64,000 bases of DNA from Lunularia cruciata (lineage: Eukaryota; Streptophyta; Marchantiopsida; Lunulariales; Lunulariaceae), in assembly GCA_948567375.1 (NCBI GenBank), contig OX419756.1, forward strand, positions 44,556,552-44,620,551, read 5' to 3'. Made by a program: the position numbers and the translations under genes. The notes beneath the pieces are model-generated. The model saw nothing but the letters and a program-made list of their open reading frames with translations. It was not told where the DNA came from and made no database searches. The number at the start of each line of letters is the position of its first letter. The stretch's first letter is position 1. Below are positions 31,892-42,363 of the stretch, in pieces.

Positions 31892-32830
31892 GCTCCTAGA
31901 AGGTGGCTCAAAATCTCCTATTGGGATTCCTTGTTTCCCTGATCATTTTGTTCCACAATCTTCATCGGTGTAACTTGTCAAGGTCGCCCATTCCTAAGTG
32001 GGCATTCAGCAATGCGATGTCCAACTTGGCGACAATAAAAACAACCTCCATTTTGTCACAATCTTACTTTATCCATTGTACCAAGTGGTCTCTGTTGGAT
32101 AGCATCAATCTTCATTGGTGCCGATTCTTCCACCCATGCATAGTGTACAGGTAGGCCTTGTATAGGTCAAGGTCAAGACCAAGTTGTTGCAACCAAGGAA
32201 TCAAAGCACTCAATCAATTGCATGGCTTCTTCTACATTTTGTGGTTCTTGCATGGTCACCTCCAATTTGGTTTGTGATTTCAATCCCCGTACAAATCAAT
32301 CTAGAACTTCACCTTCTTGTATATTTGGAATCTATATGATGATGTTCTAAAATTGTGTGATGTAGCTCCTTATTGAGCCAACTTGCTTCAACTCCGCCAA
32401 TTTATCTTGTGCGGCTCGAGTGGCATTTATAGTTTGAAATTGACCCAAGATTGCATCCTTGAATACTACCCATGTCAAAATTGGTGCAACAATGTGTTGT
32501 TCAGCTCGCTCCACTTGAAATCACCACCAAAGGTTTGCCACACCATCTAATTGGCTAGAGGCCAAGAGAATTTGTTTCCGTTCATCTTGAAGATTGGTGG
32601 CTTCAAAGTAACGTTTGTAGTCAAACACAAAATTCTCCATTGTACTTGGAAGATTCTTGCCTTCAAACACCTTGGGTTTTGGAAATTGAATCCAATCTTC
32701 TCCATCTCAAATTGACGCTCTCTCTATATGCTCTCGTTGTTGCTAATCTTGTTCATCCAACAATCAAGTAAGGTGCTCAATTTGTTGCATTGCAAGGATA
32801 ACATTTGGTATTGCCGCCATAGCTATTACT
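31892..32830 (-). pseudogene. gag of the minus-strand chromovirus with CCHC knuckle
   Basis: The minus strand encodes GGCFYCRQVGHRIAECPLRN (about 32,046-32,000), a canonical CX2CX4HX4C zinc knuckle, preceded by broken gag sequence back to about 32,830. Many stops are present. Confidence 0.7.
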
Positions 32831-33079
32831 TTATTCCACTTCTCTCACTTTATCTAATTGATTAACACATAGATGCAACACGTCTACCATTCTCCATAAG
32901 TTACAACCAAAAGTATCAAGGGTTCCTCAGACAGGGTGATCATATGTAGAAAATCCTGCGCAAGGCGCAAGGTGATGAATTGTGTGAAATGATGCTTGGG
33001 TAATATTTGGACATGAAAATCCCAATGGTTTGGCAAAAGTGGATTTAGTGGTCCATAAATTCACATCTATCCCATTCTT

Positions 33080-33092
33080 GCTCTAATAGCAA
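33080..33092 (-). promoter_or_regulatory. Primer binding site of the minus-strand chromovirus
   Basis: Next to the 5' LTR the minus strand reads TTGCTATTAGAGC, matching the initiator tRNA-Met site TGGTATCAGAGC at about 10 of 12 positions. The plus-strand copy has TTGGTATCAACG in the same place (about 36,464). Confidence 0.75.
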
Positions 33093-33517
33093 TGTAAAAG
33101 ACCAAGACCAAGGAGAGAAATAGGAGAATGGAAACTCATATTGGGACACAAGAATGAGTGAAAACTCCAAATGCCTAGCATGAGCTTTGGCTTTGGTATT
33201 TATAAGTAGCATACAAGGCCCTTGAAATGCTTCTCAAGAAACTTCTTTGAGCCACTTTCTTAGAGTGCAAGCCAAGTTAACCACGAAGCTTCTCAAGAAG
33301 CTTCATTCTAGAAGCCGCCTACTTGGCATGCAAGCTAAGCTAGTTAGAAGCTTCTAGAAGCTTCCTTCTAGAAGCCATATGCTTGGGGTGCAAGTTAACT
33401 AGTTGGAAAGCTTCCCAAGAAGCTTCCTAGATGCTTCTAGAATATTCTAGGCTAATTTGGCTTATTCTTTACTTCATTGGCCTTACTAACTACGTCGCTA
33501 AACTCCATATTATTACA
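33093..33517 (-). repeat. 5' LTR of the minus-strand chromovirus, with heat-shock-element-like array
   Basis: It is similar to 27,886-28,296. It contains GAAGCTTCTAGAAGCTTC (33,347-33,364), four perfect alternating heat-shock-element units, plus further TTC-GAA pairs on both sides. Confidence 0.85.
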
Positions 33518-34279
33518 AAGTTTGTAGATTTCTTTATGAACACATCAAATTTGGTCATCCTTTAGAGTTATTATTTGATTGAAGAGTAGATTTTACAAGT
33601 AGTATCATTGCAACTATGCAACAACATTTTTTTCATACATAAAGTGAGTACATTTTATAATTCAAAGTCCAATGGCTGTCCAAATAGAACCAATCAAATC
33701 TTGTGTATAATGTTAGCCAAAGATGCAAAAATTTAGAGCATTAAGCATCATTGGGATAAGAGAATTTACATAATAGTACAAGAAAACCATAAAGAATCCA
33801 TTAGATATGTTCTATTTCATTTTGTGTATAGCATTGGGTCTACTTTACATATTCACTTTAGTGTTCTTACCTTCCAAAGCATCCACATGAAATTGAAGAA
33901 GGTACAAGGAGGTGATGTAAGAAAATCAAGGAGAGATAAACTCATGGAATTGAAAGAGTTAAGAATAGCTGTTAGATTGAATCGAGCAAGCACAACAATA
34001 ACAACAACAACAAGCCATGACAAAAGGCAAGGCAATAAGAAGGTAAAGCTCTTCAAGAAAGGTGATTTTGTTCAATTCTATTCAATTCAAGAGGGTGCAA
34101 AAGAAGCTTTGTTTTAATTACTTTGGACCTTTTTATAATGAAGAAGTTTTGGTGTAATAACTTAATCTCAAGGAGTTCAAAGAAAGATACTTTGATAAGA
34201 TTAAGTATCATAAGTTGAATTTGTATCATGGAAGGTAAAGGGACGCTTATTCCAAAGAAAATGTGAATCCTTAGTACAA
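33518..34279 (+). pseudogene. Integrase fragment of the third gypsy element, right part
   Basis: It continues from 27,885 after the chromovirus insertion (the KFV codons are duplicated with the AAGTT target site). A decayed integrase core is followed by an intact tail (33,824-34,117): RRDKLMELKELRIAVRLNRA, a Thr-rich stretch, HDKRQGNKKVKLFKKGDFV. This is the typical post-integrase helix and barrel. Confidence 0.65.
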
Positions 34280-35721
34280 GAGTAATAATAACACTCATGG
34301 TGCACATAGGCCCTATTTGGATATTTATTTTAGTATTTCAAGTAATTCAAAGATATTTATATTGAACTTGACTAAGCTTTAAATTATCAATAATTAAATT
34401 GAAATAGTTGTAGCCAAAATTAAGATAACTCTATTATAGAGGAGTTTGGATGAGTGAACCTCATTAATTTGGATTTGGTATATTGATTTTATATTAGTCC
34501 TATATATTTTGCTTTGAAGAAAGTGTTAGAGAAATCTTAGGTTCAGATTTTGTTGTATAGTTTACCATGTTCTAAACCTATATGAAAGAATCCTTGATTT
34601 AGTTGATAAATGTAATACTCCAAGGACAAGAGAAGAGAGAAAACACAGATTTCATGCTCAATCCTCCGATGCCCCAAAGGAGCACCTTCTCTTTATTATA
34701 TAGACAAAGAGGATCTCCCCCAAGGAAGCTCCACCATAGGATTAGGCACATAGATATGTGCCATGTCAGTAAGCTCCACCCTTGGATTACTTACTTGGAT
34801 GGGTGACATGTCGGTCATGGTTATATCTGGTTGGTCAAACAAGCTTTGACCAAAGGGAATCTTTTTGGGGATCTTTTAGTGAATCTTCTTGTATGAATCT
34901 CAGAATCATATAGGTGAGGTACCATTGGAAAGCTCTTGATGAGACAAAGCAAAGCTGAGGGAAGGCAATCCATTCATCTATTAAAGAGGAATCTACACAT
35001 TTTCAAGGCCTAATTCATCCGTTTAGGCCTCCAAAATTACCTTCAAAGATTTCAAGCATATTTCAGTTCCTACTCCATTAGTGGACGTCCCCTTTTGGTG
35101 ATACCTCTTTCTGATCTATTTAGTCCATCATGTGTAAAATTATTTCAGATGTTATCGCACCAATTCTCACCTTTAAATCATATGTTTAGCTATTGGTTCT
35201 AAAGTTTTCAAGTCTATTTTTATTTCTGCCCTATTAGTAGAATCTTTTGGTGATACTTCTATTTGATCTATTTTGACCAACATGTATAACATCATTCCAG
35301 ATGTTACCAAACCTAATTTCATATCTAGATCATATGGCTAGCTCTTGGTATTACAATGTGTCAAGATAAGGCCTCATGCATATGTGATTATTCTTATAAG
35401 TTTAGATTCCTTTAGACTTTATACATGAGATGATTTTTTACCTAGTAAATTGAGTTACTCTAATAAATAATAACTTTTTTCTATTATCTTACAAGTATAT
35501 AAACTAAGGGTGATGAGCTATTTATATTCTTTTCATTTGCAACTATCTTTTTCCTATTGAGTTCTTTAGTGAGCAAAAGTTAGAGTCATGGAGTTGCCTT
35601 GGAGTTTTAGCGTTAGAGGAGTGTCATGGAGTTTGGTTCTTTACCTTTTCAGTCTATGATGCATTATCTTATATTTGTAAGAGGTACATCTTAAGTAAAA
35701 GACAAGCAAGGTCATAATACA
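34280..35721 (+). repeat. LTR of the third gypsy element, itself interrupted by a solo LTR
   Basis: 34,280-34,610 and 35,356-35,721 align with the solo LTR at 38,906-39,603: AACACTCAT, TTTGCTTTGAAGAAAG-GTTA, then TCAAGATAAG-CC-CATGC, TGAGTTACTC and GTCATGGAGTT-like sequence. The copy ends ATAATACA and the old methyltransferase element resumes at 35,722. The fragment probably represents the 3' LTR of the element carrying the integrase at 33.5-34.1 kb. Confidence 0.6.
34611..35355. mobile_element. Solo-LTR-like insertion, about 745 bp
   Basis: It begins TGTAATACTCC and ends GGTATTACA, with TG...CA ends and short terminal inverted similarity (TGTAATACC/GGTATTACA). It interrupts the LTR described around it. 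AATGT overlaps both borders, so the target-site duplication cannot be stated exactly. No coding sequence is visible. Confidence 0.55.
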
Positions 35722-36050
35722 CCTTATCATTGATAGTGTTTTGGATACTATGGTCCAATCTCAGATAGTGTGATGGTTGATTGGTCACTTATAATAGTTT
35801 TGAACTTTGTAGGATAGCCTAGAGAAAATTTAGCTCCACTCATGAATTCCTAACTTTCTATGCTTATTAGGATGGAGGTCTTGGATCACTTGGGACTCTT
35901 ATTTACCACACTTGGTCAAGCCTTACATAAATATAAGAAAGAAAGAAATTGGTTTTTGCATGGGTATTATCATAGTTTCTTTATTATCATGGTATATAGC
36001 CATCAAGCTCTAGATTAAGCTATCCACCTTGTGAGTCTTGGATTGGCTAT
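35722..36050 (+). pseudogene. Old relative of the methyltransferase element: C-terminal methyltransferase remnant
   Basis: It aligns by eye with about 19,731-20,060 of the young element. Examples are CCACTCATGAATTCC against CACACTCATGAGTTTCC, and ATGGAGGTCTTGGATCACTTGGGACTC against the GGPGLVWDS codons. It lacks the N-terminal half (motifs I-VI), lost with the third-element insertion. The plus-strand chromovirus interrupts it at 36,051 and alignment resumes at 42,364. This shows that methyltransferase capture predates the split of the two copies. Confidence 0.7.
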
Positions 36051-36463
36051 TTTAAGAATAGGGAATTTAGCAATGAAGTTAATTAGGATTGAAAAAGTAG
36101 AAAATAGGCCAAATTAGCCTAGACTATTCTAGAAGTATCCATGAAGCTTCTTAGCAAGCTTCCTGGTTATCTTAGCTTGCATCCCAAGTAGGTAGCTTCT
36201 AGAAGCTTCCAACTAGCTTAGCTTGCATGGAAAGTATGCAAATTCTAGAAGAAAGCTTCTTGAGAAGCTTCCTGGTTAACTTGGCTTGCACTTCAAGAAA
36301 GTGATTCAAGGAAGCTTCTTGAGAAGCTTTTCAAGAGCCTTGTATGCTCCTTATAAATACCAAAGCCAAAGCTAATGCTAGACATATGGTGTTTTCTCTC
36401 ATTCAAGTATCCCAATGTGATCTTTCATTCTCCTATTTCTCTCTTTGGTCTCAATCTTTTATA
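36051..36463 (+). repeat. 5' LTR of the plus-strand chromovirus
   Basis: It starts TTTAAGAATAGGGAATT, aligning position by position with TGTAACAATATGGAATT of the 3' LTR. It contains TTCTAGAAGCTTC (36,197-36,209) and further GAA/TTC pairs, then the TATA box TTATAAATAC (36,351-36,360). Confidence 0.8.
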
Positions 36464-38905
36464 TTGGTATCAACGTAAGAATGGGATGGATGGAATTTTA
36501 TGGACCACCAAATCCATTTTCATCAAACCATTGGAATTTTGTATCCGGGCCAAGCATCATTTCACACAATTCATCATCTCACGTTTTAGGCAAAATGTTC
36601 TAATTGCAATCACCTTGTCCGAGGAACCCTTGGTACTTCTAGTTGTAACTTATGGAGAACAATGAACTTGTTGCATCTTTGTGTTAGAAAATTAGATAAA
36701 TTGGGCATATTGTGATAGAGTAGTAGCCATGGCAGCAATGCTTAAAGTTATCTCTGTTTTGTAGTAACAAATCAAGCATCTTACTTGATTTTTGGATGAA
36801 CAAGACTAGCAACAAGAGTAAGTAGAGAGATCACCATTTTGAGAAGGAGAAGACCAAAGCCAATTTCCAAAACCTAAGGTATTTAATGGCAAGAATCTCT
36901 TAAGCGCATTGGAGAATTTTTTATTTGATTGTGAATGTTATTTTAAGACTACAAATCTTCAAGATGAATGAAACAAACCTTCTTAGCTTCAAGCCAATTG
37001 GATATAGGAGCAAAGTATGGTTGTAATGCCGAGTGGAGTAAGCTAAAAGGAAATTTTTTGCACCAATCTTGACATGGGAAGAATTAAAGGATGCAATAAT
37101 TGGGTGATTCTAAGTGATAAATGCCACACAAGCTACATGAGATAAGTTTACAAAGTTGAAGCAAATTGGTTTTGAAAGAAGCTACATCACTCAATTCTAG
37201 AACACCATTATGTGTATTCCACATATAATGGATGGTGAAGCTCTAGATTGATTTCTTAGGGGCTTGAAGTCACAAACCGAATTAGATGTGATTATGCAAG
37301 AGCCAAAATACTTGGAAGAAGCTATGCAGCTAGCAGAACACTTTGATTCCTTGGTTGCGACATCTTGGTATCGACCTCTATCTTCACAAAACCAACTAGC
37401 ACATTACACACGTGTGGAAGAGTTGGCATCAATGGAGATTGATGCTATCTAATAGAGACCACTTGGTATAGCAGATTGGGAAATATTGTGGTAGAATAAT
37501 GGTTGCTTTTATTGTTGCTAGATTGGATATCGTATTGCTAAATGTACACTCAAGAATGAATGATCTTGACAAATTGCCCAAATGGAGGTTATAGAGAGGA
37601 ATGATCAAGAAAACAAGGAATTCTAGTAGGAGATTTTGAATCACCTATTAGGAACTTGATTAGTTCCAATAAGGTTGAAGGCTAGACCTATGCAAGTTTG
37701 TTTTTACTTTCAAGGTATGATATATGATCATGGTTGTAGGATTTTGGTTGATTTTGGAAGTTTAGAGAATTACATGTCTATATAATTAGCAAAAGAATTG
37801 ATTATTTCTATCAAGCCAATAATTAGAAGTAGATTGATGATGGCGGATGGTAGAACAAGTTCTACACTGCATACCTTGCATCTTGTTACCTTCAAGATTG
37901 GGAAGGAGTATTTGGAGTGTATGAGGTTTGTAGTGGTACCTCTACACTATGATGTCATTTTGGGTTTGCCTTGGCTGAACATCACAAGGTTCAATTTGAT
38001 AAGAACCAATGAAAAATTCAAGTGCAACACCAAGGTGGGAATTTTTTATTAGATTGCCTGGCACCTTTGAGCAAGACACCTAACAATAGTTAGTCCTAAG
38101 ATGGGAATTTTGTCAAGAAAGCAGCCATAGAGCAAGCTTTGAAGGAAGATGAGTCCCAAGATGGAAATTTTGTCAGTGAGGCAATCATAGAGCAAGCTTT
38201 GAAGGAAGATAAATCCCTAGATGGGATGTTTATCAATGAAGCAACTATAGAGCAGGCTTTGGAGGAAGATAAGTCACAATAGAGATCAAGCCTATTTCAC
38301 AAAGAGAATTTGAGGAGATTCAAGAGCCTCATCAAGCAATGGTTGATCAAATAGTTTAAGAATTTGTAGATATGTTTCCAAATGATCTGCCAAAGGTATC
38401 TCCAATTGTGGTATACACTTCAAGATTGAGTTATTTCCAAGGAGTACACCAATGAGTAGACTAATCTATTGGCTCTCACCAAAGGAGTTAGATGAGTTGT
38501 GAATAACACTTATGGATTTGTTGGAGAAGGATTTCATACAACATAGTACATCTCCTTGGGAGAGCATCAATACTATTTGTTGTAAAGAAGGATGGAGGAC
38601 TTTGTTTCTATATTGATAACCATGGGCTCAATAAACAAATGGTGAAGATTGCATATCCTTGCCTTGAATTGATGACTTGCTTGATCAATTGAGTGGAGCA
38701 ATGATACTTCTCTAGGTTGGAATCTTCTCTAAATTGGATCTTTGTAGTGGCAAATCCACATTGATAAGGAAGATGTGAAAAAGATTACCTTTTGCACAAG
38801 ATATGTGCATTTTTAATGGAGAGTTCTATCTTTTGGGCTCACTAATGCTCTAGCAATCTTCATGGATCAGATGCATTGGGTGTTGGATGGATTACTAGAT
38901 TGGTA

Positions 38906-39603
38906 CTATAACACTCATTTGTGTATGTGTGTGGTATTATGATATTTACTTTGGTATTACAAGTACTTGAGAGATGTTATTTATATAGAGATAAAGGATA
39001 GTTCTACCTTAGTCATGATTAGTTAAATTTAGTCATAACTAAGATAAAGAGGATCTTACTTTAGAGGAAGTAGAAAAGATGAGCACCACTATTTTGGATT
39101 CTAGTATATTGACTTGGTATTATTCTTAGGTGTTTGACTTTGAAGAAAGAGTTAAGAACTCTTGGATCCACAAGTCTTTTTGTTTTGGATTTCTTTTATA
39201 GTCCAAGGATAACCCATGTGAAGAAATCTTTGACTTAGTGGTTGGGTCAAGATAAGACCACATGCTTAGAAGAATATCCCCATGAGTATGGATATTCCTT
39301 TATTTTTATTTTTTTATTTGACTTTTAGCCTAGTAACTTGAGTTACTCTTGTAATTAGTAACTTTGTGCATAACTATTTCATAAATATATATAAACTAGG
39401 GGTGAAGAAGTACTCATCATCCTTCATTTGCAACTATTTCTCTCTCAATGATTTTGCTAGTGAGCAATGTCTTGAGTCTTGGAGTATTAGCCTTGGAGGA
39501 GTATGATGGAGTTGGGGTTCTTTGCCTTCTTAGTCCATGATGCGCTACCATAATAACCATCAGAGGTTCATCTTGAGTGATAGACAGGCTGGCTCACAAT
39601 ACA
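38906..39603 (+). mobile_element. Solo LTR inserted in the chromovirus RT
   Basis: This 698-bp non-coding insertion is flanked by perfect TGGTA (38,901-38,905 and 39,604-39,608). It splits the RT reading between the GGLLD-like codons and VVFLNDILIYSK. The same LTR family occurs at 34,280-35,721. Confidence 0.75.
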
Positions 39604-41949
39604 TGGTAGTGTTCTTGAATGACATTTTAATCTATAGCAAGATAAAAACAAAACATGTAAATCATATGCAGGAAGTTGTAAATCAATGGAAGTTTTATTG
39701 CAAGAAGTCAAAGTGTGCCTTTTGGTAGAAGGAAGTCACCTTCTTGGGTCACAAGATCTCATCAAAAGGGATCAAGATGTAATAGTGGAAAATCAAGGCC
39801 ATTATTGATTGGCCTACATAGAGGTGCAAGCATTTAATGGATTGGCAATTTTTTTACCAATGGTTCATCCATTATTATGTGCACGTGGCAATACCATTGA
39901 CCAATCTCTTGGAGAAAACTCAAGTTTTCAATGGACCACCAAGCATGACAAAGCATTCCAGAAGCTCAAACATATGGTGTCTTCAAGACTCATTTTCCAA
40001 CCATATGATCCTCAACTACCTTGTGTGGTTGACTTTGATGCTTCTAACTTTGCCATTGGAGCTATGTTGCAATAGGAATTCCTAAATGGTCCCAAACATC
40101 CCATTGCCTTTATGTCTCACCAATTAAACACCACAAAAAGGAATTACTTTGCACAAGATTGAGAACAACTAGCAATGGTATATGCTACCAAAGTATGGAG
40201 GCATTATCTCTTGGGAAGATAAGTGATCATGCAAATCGATCACAAACCCTTGTTATAGACATTATAATTGGAACACATGAAGAGTCAACATCATCAATGA
40301 GAGGAAAAACTACAATTTTTTGACATCAAACTTGAGTACAAACCTGGTCAATTCCATGTCATTCCTGATGCCTTATCACAGTGATATGATTTGAAGTCTC
40401 TTCCTCTCATCACAATGGCAATTAAAATAATTTTAATTGACTCAAAGTCCAACTTGAGTTTAAGATTGCTTTACAATAAGATCCTTTCTTTTAGATGGTA
40501 CAAGTTTGTCTTGCAACATTTGATAAGGAGTATAACAGCTTCTCCTTCAAGGAAAGAGAAATAAGGCTTCTATTTTGTGATAACCGGATTTATGTTCCAA
40601 CCAAGAGTGATCTCCAACTAGTGCACCTCCAAGAAGCCCATGACTTACCCAATCGCTGGTCACATGGGTGTGGATAAGACCTTGGGTACTTTCTAATGCT
40701 AATGGTGGTGGCCCAACATGACACAAGATGTTTGAGAGTTTTTCTGATTGTGTGAGAGCTACCAATGCAACAAGGCAAACAACTAGAAACCAAGTGGGCT
40801 CTTTAAACTACTTCCCATTCCATTTACTCAATGGAAACATATGAGCTTAGATCTCATCATGTCCTTGCCCAAGAAGAAGCAAGGTCACACAATGATCATG
40901 GTGTTTGTGGATAATTTTAGTAAGCAAATTCATTTTGCATCAACCTTTGATCGTGGATGCTCCAACATTGGCACAAATCTACTTCAACAATGTCTTCAAG
41001 CATCATAGGATGCCTTGTGTACTCATCTCCGACCGTGATCCTCAATTCACTAGGAAATTTTGGCAAGTACTCTTCTAGATACTTGGCATCAAGCATGCTT
41101 TGTCCATGGTCTATCATCCTCAAATTGATGGATAAATTGAACATGAAAATCACACCTTGGAGGATATACTTTGTGCCTTTGTCAACATCCACTATACCAA
41201 TTGGGATGAATGTCTTGCAGTTGTGTAGTTTGCATCCAATAATTCCAAACATGCAAGCACTAGATTCTCTCCTTTCTTCCTCAATTTTGGCCAAGATCTA
41301 TTTGTTCCAAATTCCCTTCTTGCTCCTCTTCCATCTCATATCCCTCATTCTTCCACCTTCTTGATCACTGTGTTCCAATTCCTCTAACAAGCCAAATATC
41401 ATCTCCTTGTTGCTCAGAATTGGCAGAAACAATATGTGGACCACCATCATTGTGATCTCACCTTTCAAGTCAATGATAAGGTCATGCTCTCCTCTAGTAA
41501 CTTACCTCTCCCACTTGATACCAAGTTTGTAAACTCACCCTAATTTGATAGGACACTTTGATGTTATCCAAAGCATCTCTCTTGTTGCTTATCAACTTGC
41601 TTTGCCTTGTCATATGCACATCCACATTTTCTTCCATGTTTCCAAGTTGAAAACCTTTGTTCCTAACCCATCTTATTTTTCCTCTCATGTCCAACCTCCT
41701 CCTCCTCCCATCCTTACCAATGATCATGAGGAGTACAAAGTTGATCATATCTTTGCATGTTGTCACATTCAATGAGGCCCTAACAACACAAAAAATGTAT
41801 ATGGGTAAACAAAGGTCCTTTGGAAAGGATATCCTCTTCATGATGCCACATGGGAACCTCTTTGTAATCTCCAAAATGCACAAATAGCTATCCAAGAGTT
41901 TGAAGCTTCAATGGTGAAGAGGATGTCACCAACTAGCAATGGAGGAATA

Positions 41950-42363
41950 TGTAACAATATGGAATTTAACAATGAAGTTAGTTAGGACTAACAAAGTAGC
42001 AAATAGGGGCCAAATTAGCCTAGAATATTCTAGAAGTATCTAGGAAGCTCTTGGGAAGCTTCTTGGCTAGCTTAGCTTGTACTCCAAGTAGGTAGCTTCT
42101 AGAAGCTTCCAACTAGCTTAGCTTACACGCCAAGTATGAGGCTTCTAGAAGAAAGCTTCTTGAGAAGCTTCTTGGTTAACTTGGCATGCATTCCAAGAAA
42201 GTGGCTCAAGGAATCTTCTTGAGAAGCTTCTCAAGAGCCTATTATGCTCCTTATAAATACCATAGCCAAATCTCATGCTAGACATTTGGAATTTTCCCTC
42301 ATTCAAATGTCCCAAAGTGATCTTCCATTCTCCTACTTCTCTCCTTGGTCTTGATCTTTTACA
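41950..42363 (+). promoter_or_regulatory. 3' LTR of the plus-strand chromovirus: heat-shock-element-like promoter
   Basis: Three GAA/TTC clusters precede the TATA box: TTCTAGAAGCTTC (42,097-42,109), AAGCTTCTTGAGAAGCTTCT (about 42,143-42,162) and CTTCTTGAGAAGCTTCTCAA (about 42,213-42,232). TTATAAATAC lies at 42,251-42,260. The layout is that of a heat-shock-factor-responsive promoter, by pattern only. Confidence 0.7.

Larger units (their letters stand above)
27886..33517 (-). mobile_element. Chromodomain Ty3/gypsy retrotransposon (chromovirus), minus strand
   Basis: This 5,632-bp insertion has TG...CA ends and target-site duplication AAGTT (27,881-27,885 and 33,518-33,522). LTRs are 27,886-28,296 and 33,093-33,517. 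Read from right to left it carries a primer site, gag with a CCHC knuckle, protease, RT, RNase H, integrase and a chromodomain remnant next to the polypurine tract. Several stops make it inactive. It split the integrase of a third gypsy element. A second, older copy of the same family lies at 36,051-42,363 in the opposite orientation. Confidence 0.88.
36051..42363 (+). mobile_element. Second chromovirus copy, plus strand, decayed
   Basis: LTRs are 36,051-36,463 and 41,950-42,363; flanking 5-mers GCTAT and ACTAT are a probable mutated target-site duplication. Homology to the minus-strand copy runs throughout: gag with broken knuckle (about 36,480-37,560), protease (37,700-38,010), RT (38,300-39,780, split by a solo LTR), RNase H (39,800-40,240), integrase (40,800-41,500) and chromodomain remnant (41,720-41,935). 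Frequent stops and frameshifts show it is older than 27,886-33,517. It inserted into the methyltransferase part of the old element. Confidence 0.85.
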
